A DNA stretch of 32,221 nt. Source: Corallococcus interemptor. Its GTDB lineage: Bacteria > Myxococcota > Myxococcia > Myxococcales > Myxococcaceae. Made by a program: the position numbers and the translations under genes. Under the pieces are notes generated by a model, which searched no databases, had not been told where the DNA came from, and saw nothing but the letters and a program-made list of their open reading frames with translations. The DNA is taken from positions 1 through 32,221 of the forward strand of contig NZ_RAWM01000105.1 in the NCBI RefSeq assembly GCF_003668875.1, in the 5' to 3' direction. Every line of letters begins with the position of its first letter. Positions within the stretch are counted from its first letter, which is position 1. Shown here in pieces: positions 1-7,442 of this stretch.

Positions 1-2
1 CC

Positions 3-329
3 CCCACCCCCGTGCCGGATGACACGAACATCCCCGCGGAGGACCCCACGGTGGAGACCCCGACGACCGGGACCCCGGCACCGAGCACGCCGCAGTTGCC
101 CACCTCCCCGCTGCCCACCGTGGGCGGCCAGACGCCGGGCACCTCCACGCCGGTGTCCAACAACCCCAACGGCCTGCCCGACTCCTCCGAGTCCATGGCC
201 GGGGGCTGCAGCGCGTCCGGTGCGTCCGGCACCCTGCCCTTCGCCGGTGCCCTGCTGATGCTGGGTGCTGTCGCGCTGCGCCGCCGCCGGGCCCCCGCCC
301 GCGCGCTGGCCCCGCGCGCGAAGCGCTGA
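3..329 (+). CDS. MYXO-CTERM-like surface protein, C-terminal fragment
   Basis: This is the 3' end of a gene that begins before the window; the frame is open to the left edge. The visible ~109 residues are a low-complexity Pro/Thr/Ser/Gly linker followed by a tripartite C-terminus: a Gly-Cys patch (GGCSASG), a hydrophobic stretch (LPFAGALLMLGAVAL) and an Arg-rich tail (RRRR). That is the layout of MYXO-CTERM/PEP-CTERM-like sorting signals, which in myxobacteria mark exported proteins processed near the Cys and displayed on the surface. The internal GTG at 12 is unlikely to be the real start, because low-complexity sequence simply continues upstream. Nothing can be said about the function of the missing N-terminal part. 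A strong terminator follows at 359. Confidence 0.75.
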   Translation, partial: PTPVPDDTNIPAEDPTVETPTTGTPAPSTPQLPTSPLPTVGGQTPGTSTPVSNNPNGLPDSSESMAGGCSASGASGTLPFAGALLMLGAVALRRRRAPARALAPRAKR

Positions 330-358
330 CTTCCGCCCGTCACCGAAGCAAGTTCCCA

Positions 359-397
359 GGCCCGGTGCGTCTCGTGACGCACCGGGCCTTCTTGTTT
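359..397 (+). terminator. Rho-independent terminator
   Basis: A perfect 13-bp stem (arms 359-371 and 376-388) with a TCGT loop is followed by the T-rich run TTCTTGTTT. It ends the transcript of the MYXO-CTERM gene and insulates the protease gene. Confidence 0.85.
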
Positions 398-399
398 CC

Positions 400-520
400 T
401 GGGACTTTCTTCGACTACACAAAAATGTCGGAGAATTTAAGCAATTCTTGAATTAATTGACCTTCTTGGCTCAGTCGGGTTTCGCTCCGGGCCTCCCCGC
501 AGCACGAAAGGCAGGACCCG
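400..520 (+). promoter_or_regulatory. AT-rich promoter region of the S1 protease
   Basis: Positions 408-460 are strikingly AT-rich for this genome. They hold an inverted repeat AGAATT-N5-AATTCT (432-448) followed by a second AATT-rich block (451-458) and TTGACC (458-463). I cannot fix a -10/-35 pair. The SD of the downstream gene is the AAGGCAGGA segment just before the ATG at 521. Confidence 0.4.
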
Positions 521-2056
521 ATGAAGCGCACCTCCGGTCTGTTCTCCACCGCGACGGCGCTGTTCGCCGGCGCCACGCTGAGCGTCATTCCCTCGATGGC
601 GATGGCGGCCCCGTCCGCGGCGGAAGCGGCGCTGGCGCACGACGTGTCGCCCGAGCTGCTCTCCGCGATGCAGCGGGACCTGGGCCTGACGGCGGATGGC
701 GCGAAGCAGCGGCTGGCGTCGGAGGCGGCGGCGGTGCGCGTGGAGGGGAATCTGCGCGCGGCGCTGGGCTCCCGCTTTGGCGGCGCGTGGATGAGCGCGG
801 ATGGCAGCCAGCTGGTGGTGGGCGTCACGACGGACGCGGACGCGGACGCGGTCCGGCGCGCGGGGGCGGTGCCCCAGAAGGTGAAGTACACGCAGGCGGA
901 GCTGGACGCGGTGAAGGCCCAGCTGGACCAGGGCAGCCGGCTGGCGGGCCGCGCGGTGCATGCCTGGTACGTGGACGTGATGACCAACAGCGTGGTGGTG
1001 CTGGCGCAGGACTCCGCGCTGACGGGCGGCACGGACTTCGTCGCGAAGGCGGGCGTGAAGCACCCGGCGGTGCGCACGGTGCCGTCGCGCGAGGAGTTCC
1101 AGCCGGTGTACGACCTGCGCGGCGGTGACGCGTACTACCCGGGCGGCTCGCGCTGCTCCATCGGCTTCCCGGTGTCCGGCGGCTTCGTGACGGCGGGCCA
1201 CTGCGGCGGCGCGGGCACGGGCACCAGCGGCTTCAACGGCGTGGCGCAGGGCACGGTGGTGGCGGCCAGCTGGCCCGGCAACGACTTCGCCTGGGTGCGC
1301 ACCAACGGTTCGTGGGGGTCCCAGCCGTGGGTGAACAACTACGCGGGCGGCAACGTGCTGGTGCAGGGCTCGCAGGAGGCGGGCGTCAACGCGTCCGTCT
1401 GTCGCTCGGGCTCCACCACCGGCTGGCGCTGCGGCGTCATCACCGGGAAGAACGTCACGGTGAACTACTCGGCGGGCGCGGTGTACGGCCTCACGGCCTC
1501 CAGCGCGTGCGCGGAGGGCGGTGACTCCGGTGGCTCGTGGCTGTCCGGCAACCAGGCGCAGGGCGTGACGTCCGGCGCGGGCGGCAACTGCACCTCCGGC
1601 GGCAACACCGTCTTCCAGCCGCTCCTCCCCATCCTGAACGCCTACGGCCTGCAGCTGACCACGACGGGCGGCGGCGGCACGGGCGGCCCCATCATCGGCC
1701 TGGCGAACAAGTGCATCGACGTGCCGAACTCCAACACGGCCGACGGCACGCGCCTGCAGCTGTGGGACTGCAACGGCACCAACGCGCAGAAGTGGACCTT
1801 CATGTCGGACGGCACGGTGCGCGCGTTCGGCAAGTGCATGGACGTGGCCTGGGGCTCCAGCGCCAACGGCACGGCCATCCAGCTGGTGAGCTGCAACGGC
1901 AACCCGGCGCAGCAGTTCATCCTCTCCGGCGCGGGCGACCTGGTGAACCCCCAGGCCAACAAGTGCGTGGACGTGACGGGCGGCAACTCCGCCAGCGGCA
2001 CCCCGCTGCAGCTGTGGGAGTGCAACGGCACCGCCGCGCAGAAGTGGCGCCGGTAG
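521..2056 (+). CDS. Secreted S1 (alpha-lytic/streptogrisin-type) serine protease with C-terminal ricin-type lectin domain
   Basis: This 511-residue exported chymotrypsin-fold protease probably digests prey or environmental protein. It has a Sec signal peptide (about 1-29, ending AMA), then an alpha-lytic-type pro-region (about 35-195, with the typical YTQAEL and VHAWYVDV segments) that would act as folding chaperone and be cleaved off. The mature catalytic domain spans about 200-380. The triad is visible: His227 in TAGHCGG, Asp255 in NDFAWV and Ser336 in GGDSGGSW, with paired cysteines around His and Ser. A Gly-rich hinge leads to a ricin B/CBM13 beta-trefoil (391-511) with three KCxDV...QLW...QKW/QQF repeats, which probably binds glycans. 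The start is supported by an SD and the signal peptide. The only uncertainty is the exact substrate. Confidence 0.93.
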   Translation: MKRTSGLFSTATALFAGATLSVIPSMAMAAPSAAEAALAHDVSPELLSAMQRDLGLTADGAKQRLASEAAAVRVEGNLRAALGSRFGGAWMSADGSQLVVGVTTDADADAVRRAGAVPQKVKYTQAELDAVKAQLDQGSRLAGRAVHAWYVDVMTNSVVVLAQDSALTGGTDFVAKAGVKHPAVRTVPSREEFQPVYDLRGGDAYYPGGSRCSIGFPVSGGFVTAGHCGGAGTGTSGFNGVAQGTVVAASWPGNDFAWVRTNGSWGSQPWVNNYAGGNVLVQGSQEAGVNASVCRSGSTTGWRCGVITGKNVTVNYSAGAVYGLTASSACAEGGDSGGSWLSGNQAQGVTSGAGGNCTSGGNTVFQPLLPILNAYGLQLTTTGGGGTGGPIIGLANKCIDVPNSNTADGTRLQLWDCNGTNAQKWTFMSDGTVRAFGKCMDVAWGSSANGTAIQLVSCNGNPAQQFILSGAGDLVNPQANKCVDVTGGNSASGTPLQLWECNGTAAQKWRR

Positions 2057-2074
2057 TCAGCGCCTGGAATGAAG

Positions 2075-2110
2075 AAGCGCGGGCCCCCGGTGCATCGGGG
2101 ACCCGCGCTT
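2075..2110. terminator. Bidirectional terminator hairpin between convergent genes
   Basis: A 15-bp stem with one C-A mismatch (arms 2075-2089 and 2096-2110, loop GTGCAT) lies between the protease stop (2056) and the MFS stop (2137). The + side runs into CTTTG, and the - side begins with A-rich sequence that reads as TTCTTC. It could serve both genes. Confidence 0.6.
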
Positions 2111-2136
2111 TGTCGTTCACGGAAGCCCGCGATTCT

Positions 2137-3687
2137 TCAGTGCGCGCCTTCCACCTTCACCTTGGGGTCCGCCTTCTGGAGCATGGCCACCAGCACGAGG
2201 GCGCAGACGAACAGCGCCGCGAGGATGAGGAAGTTCGCGTTGAAGGCCCGCACCAGCGCCTGCGCGCTGATGCGCTGACTCAAGAGGCCGTAGGCGGCGC
2301 CCGTGGGGTTGAGCACGCCCCTGGCCGCCATGGCACCCGTCATCGAGGCCACCTGCTCCTGGGCCACCTGCCCGTAGACGTCCACGTGCGAGGTGATGGC
2401 CGTGACGTTCGCCTGGGTGGAGCGGCTGAGCGCGCTGCTCATCCACGCCGTGCCAATGGAGCCGCCCAGTTCGCGGGTGAGGTTGAAGAGGCCCGCCGCG
2501 TTGCCTCGCTGCTCCGGGCGCAGGTTGCTGAGCGCCATCACCGACAGCGGCACGAAGATGAAGCCCAGCGAACAGGCGCGGATGAACACCGGCGTGATGA
2601 GGGTGATTTCATCCACGCGCGTGCTCAGGTGGCCGTTGGTCCACAGGGACAGGCTCACGCCCAGCACGCCGAAGGCGATGAGGAAGCGCCCATCCACCTT
2701 GCCGCCGAACTTGCCGATGAGCGGCATCAGCAGCACCTGGATGGCGCTGCCCTTGAGGAAGATGAGCCCGATGTCCAGCGCCTCGTAGCGCATCACCGAG
2801 CCGCAGAAGAGGCTGAAGAGGAACGAGCCGGAGAACAGCGCCGTGCCCACGAGGAAGTTCACCCCCGTGGCCGCGGAGTAGCTGCGGTTGCCGAACACCC
2901 TCAGGTCCACCACGGGACTGGGCGTCTCCAGCTCGTGCACCACGAAGGTGATGAGCGCGATGCCCGCGACGACCGCCAGCAGCGTGATGAGCCGGCTGTC
3001 GAACCAGTCCTCGCGGTTGCCCTCCTCCAGCACGTACTGGAGGCAGGCCATGCCCACGGCCAGCAGCGCGATGCCGTTCCTGTCCACCTTCTCCGTGGAC
3101 GCCTCGAAGTGGGGCTGTTCGATGGAGCGCCACGCCATGTACGCGGCGAAGAGGCCCACCGGCACGTTGATGAGGAAGATCCAGTGCCAGCTGGCCGCTT
3201 CAATGAGCAGGCCGCCCACGGTGGGCCCCAGGAGCGGGCCCGTCACGGCGCCCAGGCCGAAGAGGGCGCCCGCCATGCCGTGCTCCTCGCGCGGGTAGCG
3301 GGCGAAGAGGATGGCCTGGGACGTGGGGATGATGGCGCCGCCGCCCATGCCCTGGAGGATGCGGAAGGCCACCAGCGAGGGCAGGTTCCACGACAGGCCG
3401 CACAGCACGCTGGCCACCGTGAACAGGAGGATGGAGAAGGTGAAGTACTTCCGGTAGCCAAAGCGGCGCTGGAGCCAGCCCGTCATCGGGATGACCACCA
3501 CGTTGGCCATCATGTAACCGGTGGACACCCAGGCGATCTGATCCAACGGCGTGCCGAAGCTCGCGCGGATGTCGCTCAGGGCCACGTTGACGATGGAGAT
3601 GTCCAGCACGGACATCAGCGCCGCGGCCATGGCCGCGATGGTGATGCCCGCCTTGGAACCCTGGATGACGTCTCTGCGTGCGTCCAC
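2137..3687 (-). CDS. DHA2-family (EmrB/QacA) MFS multidrug efflux permease
   Basis: This 516-residue inner-membrane proton antiporter has about 14 hydrophobic segments, the length and count of the DHA2 family. The early stretch MSVLDISIVNVAL and the loop motif WLQRRFGYRKY (motif A region) are diagnostic, and GAVTGPLLGPTVGG resembles antiporter motif C. It starts at GTG with GGAG about 10 bases upstream. It lies 6 bp after the HlyD adaptor gene and last in the MarR-HlyD-MFS operon, so it probably forms an EmrAB-type pump that exports hydrophobic compounds across both membranes with a TolC-like outer-membrane channel. No TolC gene is in the window. The substrate is unknown. Confidence 0.93.
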   Translation of the reverse strand: MDARRDVIQGSKAGITIAAMAAALMSVLDISIVNVALSDIRASFGTPLDQIAWVSTGYMMANVVVIPMTGWLQRRFGYRKYFTFSILLFTVASVLCGLSWNLPSLVAFRILQGMGGGAIIPTSQAILFARYPREEHGMAGALFGLGAVTGPLLGPTVGGLLIEAASWHWIFLINVPVGLFAAYMAWRSIEQPHFEASTEKVDRNGIALLAVGMACLQYVLEEGNREDWFDSRLITLLAVVAGIALITFVVHELETPSPVVDLRVFGNRSYSAATGVNFLVGTALFSGSFLFSLFCGSVMRYEALDIGLIFLKGSAIQVLLMPLIGKFGGKVDGRFLIAFGVLGVSLSLWTNGHLSTRVDEITLITPVFIRACSLGFIFVPLSVMALSNLRPEQRGNAAGLFNLTRELGGSIGTAWMSSALSRSTQANVTAITSHVDVYGQVAQEQVASMTGAMAARGVLNPTGAAYGLLSQRISAQALVRAFNANFLILAALFVCALVLVAMLQKADPKVKVEGAH

Positions 3688-3693
3688 GGTGGG

Positions 3694-4974
3694 TTACTCC
3701 GCCTTCCGCGTATCCGCCGCCGCCGACTGCTGGGGCTCCGGCTTCGCGCCCGTGTCCACGGTGACGTAGACGCTCATGCCCGGCTTGATGGGCAGGTCCT
3801 TGCGGTCGCCGTCGAAGCGGATGAGCACGGGGATGCGCTGCACGACCTTCACGAAGTTGCCGGACGCGTTGTCCGGCGGCAGCAGGGCGAAGCGCGCGCC
3901 GCTGGCGCCCGCGAGGCTGTCCACGTGGCCCTTGAACGCGTGGCTGCCGAAGGCGTCCACCTCCACCTCCACCGGCTGGCCCGGGCGCATCTCACCGACC
4001 TGGTCCTCCTTGAAGTTGGCGACGACCCAGATGTCGTTCTGCGGAACGATGGCCATCAGCGGGCGCTCCGGGCCCACCATCTGCCCCACCTCCACCGTGC
4101 GGCGGCTGACCACGCCGTCCACCGGGGCGCGCACCTGCGCGTAGGACACGGCCAGCTCCGCGAGCGTCAGCGCGCCGTGCGCCTGCTTCAGGCGGGCCTC
4201 GGCGAGCTTCAGCGCGGCCTGCGCGGCCTGCACCTGCACGGGCGCCGTCTGCGCGGCGGTCAGCTTGCCCTGCGCGGCCTCCAGGCCACCGGAGGAGCTC
4301 TGGATGCCGGCCTCGGTGGAGGCCAGGCGGGCGCGGGACTGATCCAACGCGGCCCTGGCCTGATCATACGAAGCCTGGCGGGCGTCCAGGTCCGCCTGGG
4401 CGACGGCGCCCTGCTCGCGCAGCTGCTTGATGCGGCCCAGGTCCGTCTCCGCCAGCTTGAAGCGCGCCTCGGACGCGGTCACGTCCGCGCGGGCCTGGTC
4501 CAGCGCGGCCTTGGAGGAGCTGATGCCGCTGGAGGCCTGGGTGATGCCGGCGCGGGCCTGGCGCAGGTTGGCGCCCGCGTTGGCCTCCGTGAGGGTGAGC
4601 TGGGCCTGGGCGTTGGACAGCTGGGCCTCCGCGCTCATCACGTCCGCGCGAGCGACCTCCAGGCGCGCGTCCAGGTCCGCGTGGTCCAGCTCCACCACCA
4701 CGTCACCGGCCTTCACGACCTGGTTGTCCCTCACCAGCACGCGGGCCACCTGCCCGGCCACGCGCGGCGACACGTTGGCGATGCGGCCTTCGACCTGGGC
4801 GTCGTCGGTGGACTCGTGGCCGTGGGTGAGCAGGTAGCGCGCGCCTCCGCCCAGCACCGCCACGCCCACGAGGATGGGCAGCACCTGCTTCGCGCGGGAG
4901 CGCTTCGCGGGCTTCGCGGCGGGGGCTTCGGGGGAGGGAGCGGCTTCCAGATTCGAGGCGGTACGGGTCGTCAT
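3694..4974 (-). CDS. HlyD/EmrA-family membrane-fusion (periplasmic adaptor) protein
   Basis: This 426-residue adaptor links an MFS pump to an outer-membrane channel. It has a basic cytoplasmic N-terminus, one transmembrane helix (about residues 31-50), then a first lipoyl half-motif (ANVSPRVAGQV). A very long Ala/Gln/Arg-rich coiled coil (about 95-270) follows, then the second lipoyl half and a beta-barrel (AQVRAPVDGVV ... VVANFKEDQVGEMRPGQPV). The coiled coil is made of repeated ASL/QAR heptads and is longer than in E. coli EmrA. It is in an operon with the MarR gene upstream (44-bp gap) and the MFS permease downstream (6-bp gap). Start at ATG 4974; the SD is weak. Confidence 0.92.
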   Translation of the reverse strand: MTTRTASNLEAAPSPEAPAAKPAKRSRAKQVLPILVGVAVLGGGARYLLTHGHESTDDAQVEGRIANVSPRVAGQVARVLVRDNQVVKAGDVVVELDHADLDARLEVARADVMSAEAQLSNAQAQLTLTEANAGANLRQARAGITQASSGISSSKAALDQARADVTASEARFKLAETDLGRIKQLREQGAVAQADLDARQASYDQARAALDQSRARLASTEAGIQSSSGGLEAAQGKLTAAQTAPVQVQAAQAALKLAEARLKQAHGALTLAELAVSYAQVRAPVDGVVSRRTVEVGQMVGPERPLMAIVPQNDIWVVANFKEDQVGEMRPGQPVEVEVDAFGSHAFKGHVDSLAGASGARFALLPPDNASGNFVKVVQRIPVLIRFDGDRKDLPIKPGMSVYVTVDTGAKPEPQQSAAADTRKAE

Positions 4975-5018
4975 GGTTGTTGCTCGGGACAGCGTTGAAG
5001 ATGGGGTGTGGGGCGGAT

Positions 5019-5525
5019 TCAGGGGTCCCGCAGGGCGGGGATGCCGGAGGACACCTTGGCGAGCAGGTCGCGAAGGGTGTCCCGCTCTTCCAGGCTCAAG
5101 GGAGCCATGAGCGCGGCGATGCGGCGGTAGTGGTCGGGCATCATGCCCAGGATGAACTCGCGGCCCTTGGACGTGAGGTGCACGGAGTACATGCGCCGGT
5201 CCTCGGGGTGGTCCGTGCGGGAGATGAAGCCGTCCTTCTCCAGCGTGTCCAGGAGGCCGGTGATGGTCGCGCGGCTGCAGCTCGCCAGCTCCGCGAGGTC
5301 CGCGGGACGCAGCGTCTCCCCCGCGTCCTCCGCCGCGAACAGCTGCACGAGCACCACGAACCGGCCGTGGGACACACCATGCCGCGCGAAGTGCGCTTCA
5401 TAGGCACCGGTCAGCTCATTGGAGAGACGGAGCATCGTCAGGCAGGTCTCGATGGCGCTCGGGTCGAGCGCGGGAAACCGTTTGGCCAACTGCTTCAGCC
5501 GCTCGTACCGGGGCACGAGCTTCAT
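5019..5525 (-). CDS. MarR-family transcriptional regulator of the efflux operon
   Basis: This winged-helix regulator has about 168 residues from the ATG at 5525. An in-frame TTG at 5558 would add 11 residues; neither start has a good SD, so the start is uncertain. The core reads LRPADLAELASCSRATITGLLDTLEKDGFI (helix-turn-helix, split here only by convention) followed by the MarR wing DHPEDRRMYSVHLTSKGRE. Such proteins bind as dimers to palindromes and usually repress a neighbouring pump until a phenolic or hydrophobic ligand binds. It is the first gene of the operon with the HlyD and MFS genes, so autoregulation is likely, through the CTAA/TTAG repeats just upstream. Confidence 0.88.
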   Translation of the reverse strand: MKLVPRYERLKQLAKRFPALDPSAIETCLTMLRLSNELTGAYEAHFARHGVSHGRFVVLVQLFAAEDAGETLRPADLAELASCSRATITGLLDTLEKDGFISRTDHPEDRRMYSVHLTSKGREFILGMMPDHYRRIAALMAPLSLEERDTLRDLLAKVSSGIPALRDP

Positions 5526-5574
5526 CGGCGTGGCGTTCTTGGGACGGGGAGTGGCCAAGGCGAGACGTCTAGTA

Positions 5575-5622
5575 AGGCCCCTAACGATTTAGCGCAAGAT
5601 GATTTCGTCACCTGACTAAATC
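5575..5622 (-). promoter_or_regulatory. Candidate MarR operator/promoter
   Basis: This is a locally AT-rich stretch between the phosphodiesterase stop and the marR-like start. It contains CTAA-CGAT-TTAG (5581-5592) and a further half-site GACTAAAT (5613-5620), giving several TTAG/CTAA inverted half-sites. It is a reasonable autoregulatory operator, but the assignment is inferred from position and symmetry only. Confidence 0.35.
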
Positions 5623-5655
5623 CTTGATTTCACGACCGGTGGATGGACCGTCCAG

Positions 5656-6738
5656 CTACTCGGCGGCCTTCCCGCCGGCGGCGGTGGGGCGCGTCTGGAG
5701 GAGGAGAACAGGACGCAATCCGGGATGATTTTCCTGCACGGAGCGTACGGCGCGCAGGTCGAAGGACTGCACGTCCGCTCTCGTGGCGAGCCCCGCGTCA
5801 TTGATATCCCGGGCGACCGCGGCGAGGTGCGCGGGAGCGATGTCTGTCTTCACGGACGTCTGTTTGAGTTCAACGTTGAAGCGGACACGGCGGGCGTTCC
5901 GGGCGCGGAGCGGATCGCGGGCGGCATGGGCGGCGTCCGTCTGGGCTGCGGCGAAGGCGAACACCTGGCCCAGGGTGGGCACGGTGTACGGGTCCGGGAG
6001 TCCCGTGCGGGCGGCGAACGCGACGGCTTCAGGAGAGAGGGCGCGGTCGTTCGTCTGCTCCGGACGGTCCGCGAGGAGCCGGTCGCAGACGAAGGTGGCT
6101 TGGAGCCTGGCGACGGTGAGCGTCGCGATGGGGATGGGCGCGGAGAGCGGGCTCCCATCCGCGTGGCGGCACTTCGTGGGGGACAGGTCCGGGTCGTGGG
6201 AGAGCACGGGGACGCCGTCGGCGGTGAGGACGGTGTCCAGCTCCAGCGTGGTCATGTGGTGGTCCAGCGCGGCCTCGAACGCGGGCAGCGTGTTCTCCGG
6301 CCGCAGGTTCCGCGCGCCCCGGTGGCCCTGCGCATCGAAGCGCTTCGGGTCGATGAGCCCGTCCGCGTCCAGCAGGTCTCCTGGAGTGCCGTCGCCATTG
6401 GCGTCGAAGTCACGCACCGCCCGGGCGAGGAGATCCGGCCGGTCACTGATGATGCCGTTCACGCCGCGCCGGAGCAGGGCCTGCATCGTGGGCAGGTCGT
6501 TCACGGTCCAGACGATGACCGGGTGGCCCGCGGCTTGGAGGCGCTCCAGGTCGATACCGCCTCCGGGCTGGAGCAACGCCGCGCTGGGCGAGCACACCGG
6601 GGCATGCGTCCGTGCGTGCGCACGCAAGGTGTCCATGAGGCGCACCGTGGGGTCGTCCGTGGGTGGGGCTGGAGGACGGCCCGCGCATGCACAGAGGAAC
6701 ACCGCGAGGACGTGGCAGGTGAACGATGCGGTGCGCAT
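5656..6738 (-). CDS. Glycerophosphodiester phosphodiesterase family lipoprotein, apparently permuted domain order
   Basis: About 360 residues. The N-terminus is a lipoprotein signal (MRTASFTCHVLAVFLCAC, lipobox LCAC). GDPDs hydrolyse glycerophosphodiesters to glycerol-3-phosphate and an alcohol using a metal in a TIM barrel. The catalytic set is present: HRG...RPENT near 148-158, LELD, LSHD and FNVELK. The order is odd. The segment normally at the end of a GDPD barrel (HPVIVWTVND...GVNGIISDRPDLL) lies before the HRG motif, joined by an Asp-rich DFDANGDGTPGD linker that resembles a calcium-binding loop. The protein then stops at LLLQTR without a second copy of that end. Either the barrel is circularly permuted, or this is the remnant of a tandem-GDPD protein that lost most of its first domain. 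The start was chosen for the signal peptide. Confidence 0.85.
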   Translation of the reverse strand: MRTASFTCHVLAVFLCACAGRPPAPPTDDPTVRLMDTLRAHARTHAPVCSPSAALLQPGGGIDLERLQAAGHPVIVWTVNDLPTMQALLRRGVNGIISDRPDLLARAVRDFDANGDGTPGDLLDADGLIDPKRFDAQGHRGARNLRPENTLPAFEAALDHHMTTLELDTVLTADGVPVLSHDPDLSPTKCRHADGSPLSAPIPIATLTVARLQATFVCDRLLADRPEQTNDRALSPEAVAFAARTGLPDPYTVPTLGQVFAFAAAQTDAAHAARDPLRARNARRVRFNVELKQTSVKTDIAPAHLAAVARDINDAGLATRADVQSFDLRAVRSVQENHPGLRPVLLLQTRPTAAGGKAAE

Positions 6739-6767
6739 GGGCTGTCTCGCGTTAAGACGCTGAAGCG

Positions 6768-7001
6768 ATGGACGTGAAGGATGCCACCGTGCAGGCAGCG
6801 CTGCGTCAGGCATGCGACGACGCGGGACTGCCCCAGTCCCTGCGGGGCTGCGTGTATCCGCTGCTGAGGGATCCAGAGGGCGAGTGGCCTCCCTGCTGTG
6901 GCGGAGGCTGCATGCCGTGCACGTCCACGCTGGCGGACGTGGCGCTGCGCACGCTGGAGCTGCTGGGCACGCCTCGACGCTCGCCGCTGCCTCCGGGGTA
7001 G
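6768..7001 (+). CDS. Small Cys-rich oxidoreductase-like domain protein
   Basis: This is a 77-residue protein from an ATG only 29 bp from the divergent phosphodiesterase start. The centre reads EWPPCCGGGCMPC, matching the CC-x2-GC-x2-C pattern of the oxidoreductase-like N-terminal family (PF09791). That family is found in small bacterial proteins and in some eukaryotic proteins; its biochemical role is poorly known, and metal or Fe-S binding by the four cysteines is plausible. A helical C-terminus (TLADVALRTLELLG) follows, as in that family. The stop codon directly abuts the stop of the convergent gene at 7002. Recognition rests on the short motif; coding potential is supported by the codon bias and by the fit between neighbours. 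Confidence 0.7.
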   Translation: MDVKDATVQAALRQACDDAGLPQSLRGCVYPLLRDPEGEWPPCCGGGCMPCTSTLADVALRTLELLGTPRRSPLPPG

Positions 7002-7442
7002 TCAGCGGGACGTGTGGTCCACCAGGACTTCCGTGCGCGGGAGCGACCAGTGCATCTGCACCATCCGCCACTCGGTGCCCCGGCGTTCGAAGGCGCAGGT
7101 CATGCGGATGCCCTCGAAGGTGGCGGGTCTGCCGCCCGAGACCAGGGTGAGGTCCATCGCGGGCACCGTGAGGCAGGCCATGGTGGAGGGCGGCGCGCCG
7201 CCGTGCCACAGCGGCTCCGAGCGCGGCGTCACGCGGAGGTCGCGCAGGCCGTCGAACTGGAGGCGGAAGGAGCGCTCCACCTGCGCCCAGCCGATGAAGT
7301 GGAGATTGGAGTGCGTGCCCACGACCACGATGTCGTCGTCGTGCCAGAAGAGCGCGGACAGCGCCTCCAGGCTCCCGCGTTCATAGGCGTCCACGAACGC
7401 GGTGAAGCGCTGTGAGAGCTCCACCTTCCAGTCAGCCCGCAT
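7002..7442 (-). CDS. NTF2/SnoaL-like protein translationally coupled to the NRPS-PKS
   Basis: A 146-residue protein with the alpha+beta cone-fold pattern of the SnoaL/DUF4440/ketosteroid-isomerase superfamily: an N-terminal helix (FTAFVDAYERGSLEALSALF), then WHDDDIVVVGTHSN, then a GWAQVERSFRLQF helix and a terminal sheet (FERRGTEWRMVQMHWS). Its ATG (7442) lies inside the end of the NRPS-PKS gene, an 11-bp overlap, so the two are co-translated. In antibiotic clusters such folds act as cyclases, hydratases, isomerases or binding proteins; others are of unknown role. A tailoring or ring-closing role on the released beta-keto intermediate is inference from position only. Confidence 0.85.
   Translation of the reverse strand: MRADWKVELSQRFTAFVDAYERGSLEALSALFWHDDDIVVVGTHSNLHFIGWAQVERSFRLQFDGLRDLRVTPRSEPLWHGGAPPSTMACLTVPAMDLTLVSGGRPATFEGIRMTCAFERRGTEWRMVQMHWSLPRTEVLVDHTSR

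Noticed and set aside
1537..4998. Very long + strand open frame across the protease end and efflux operon
   Set aside because: The translation is Arg/His/Ala-rich without domains and runs antisense to clear MFS and HlyD genes; it is a GC-rich shadow frame.
6739..7209. N-terminal extension of the phosphodiesterase frame up to 7209
   Set aside because: The extension overlaps two other genes, has no GDPD motif and would bury a convincing lipoprotein signal peptide.
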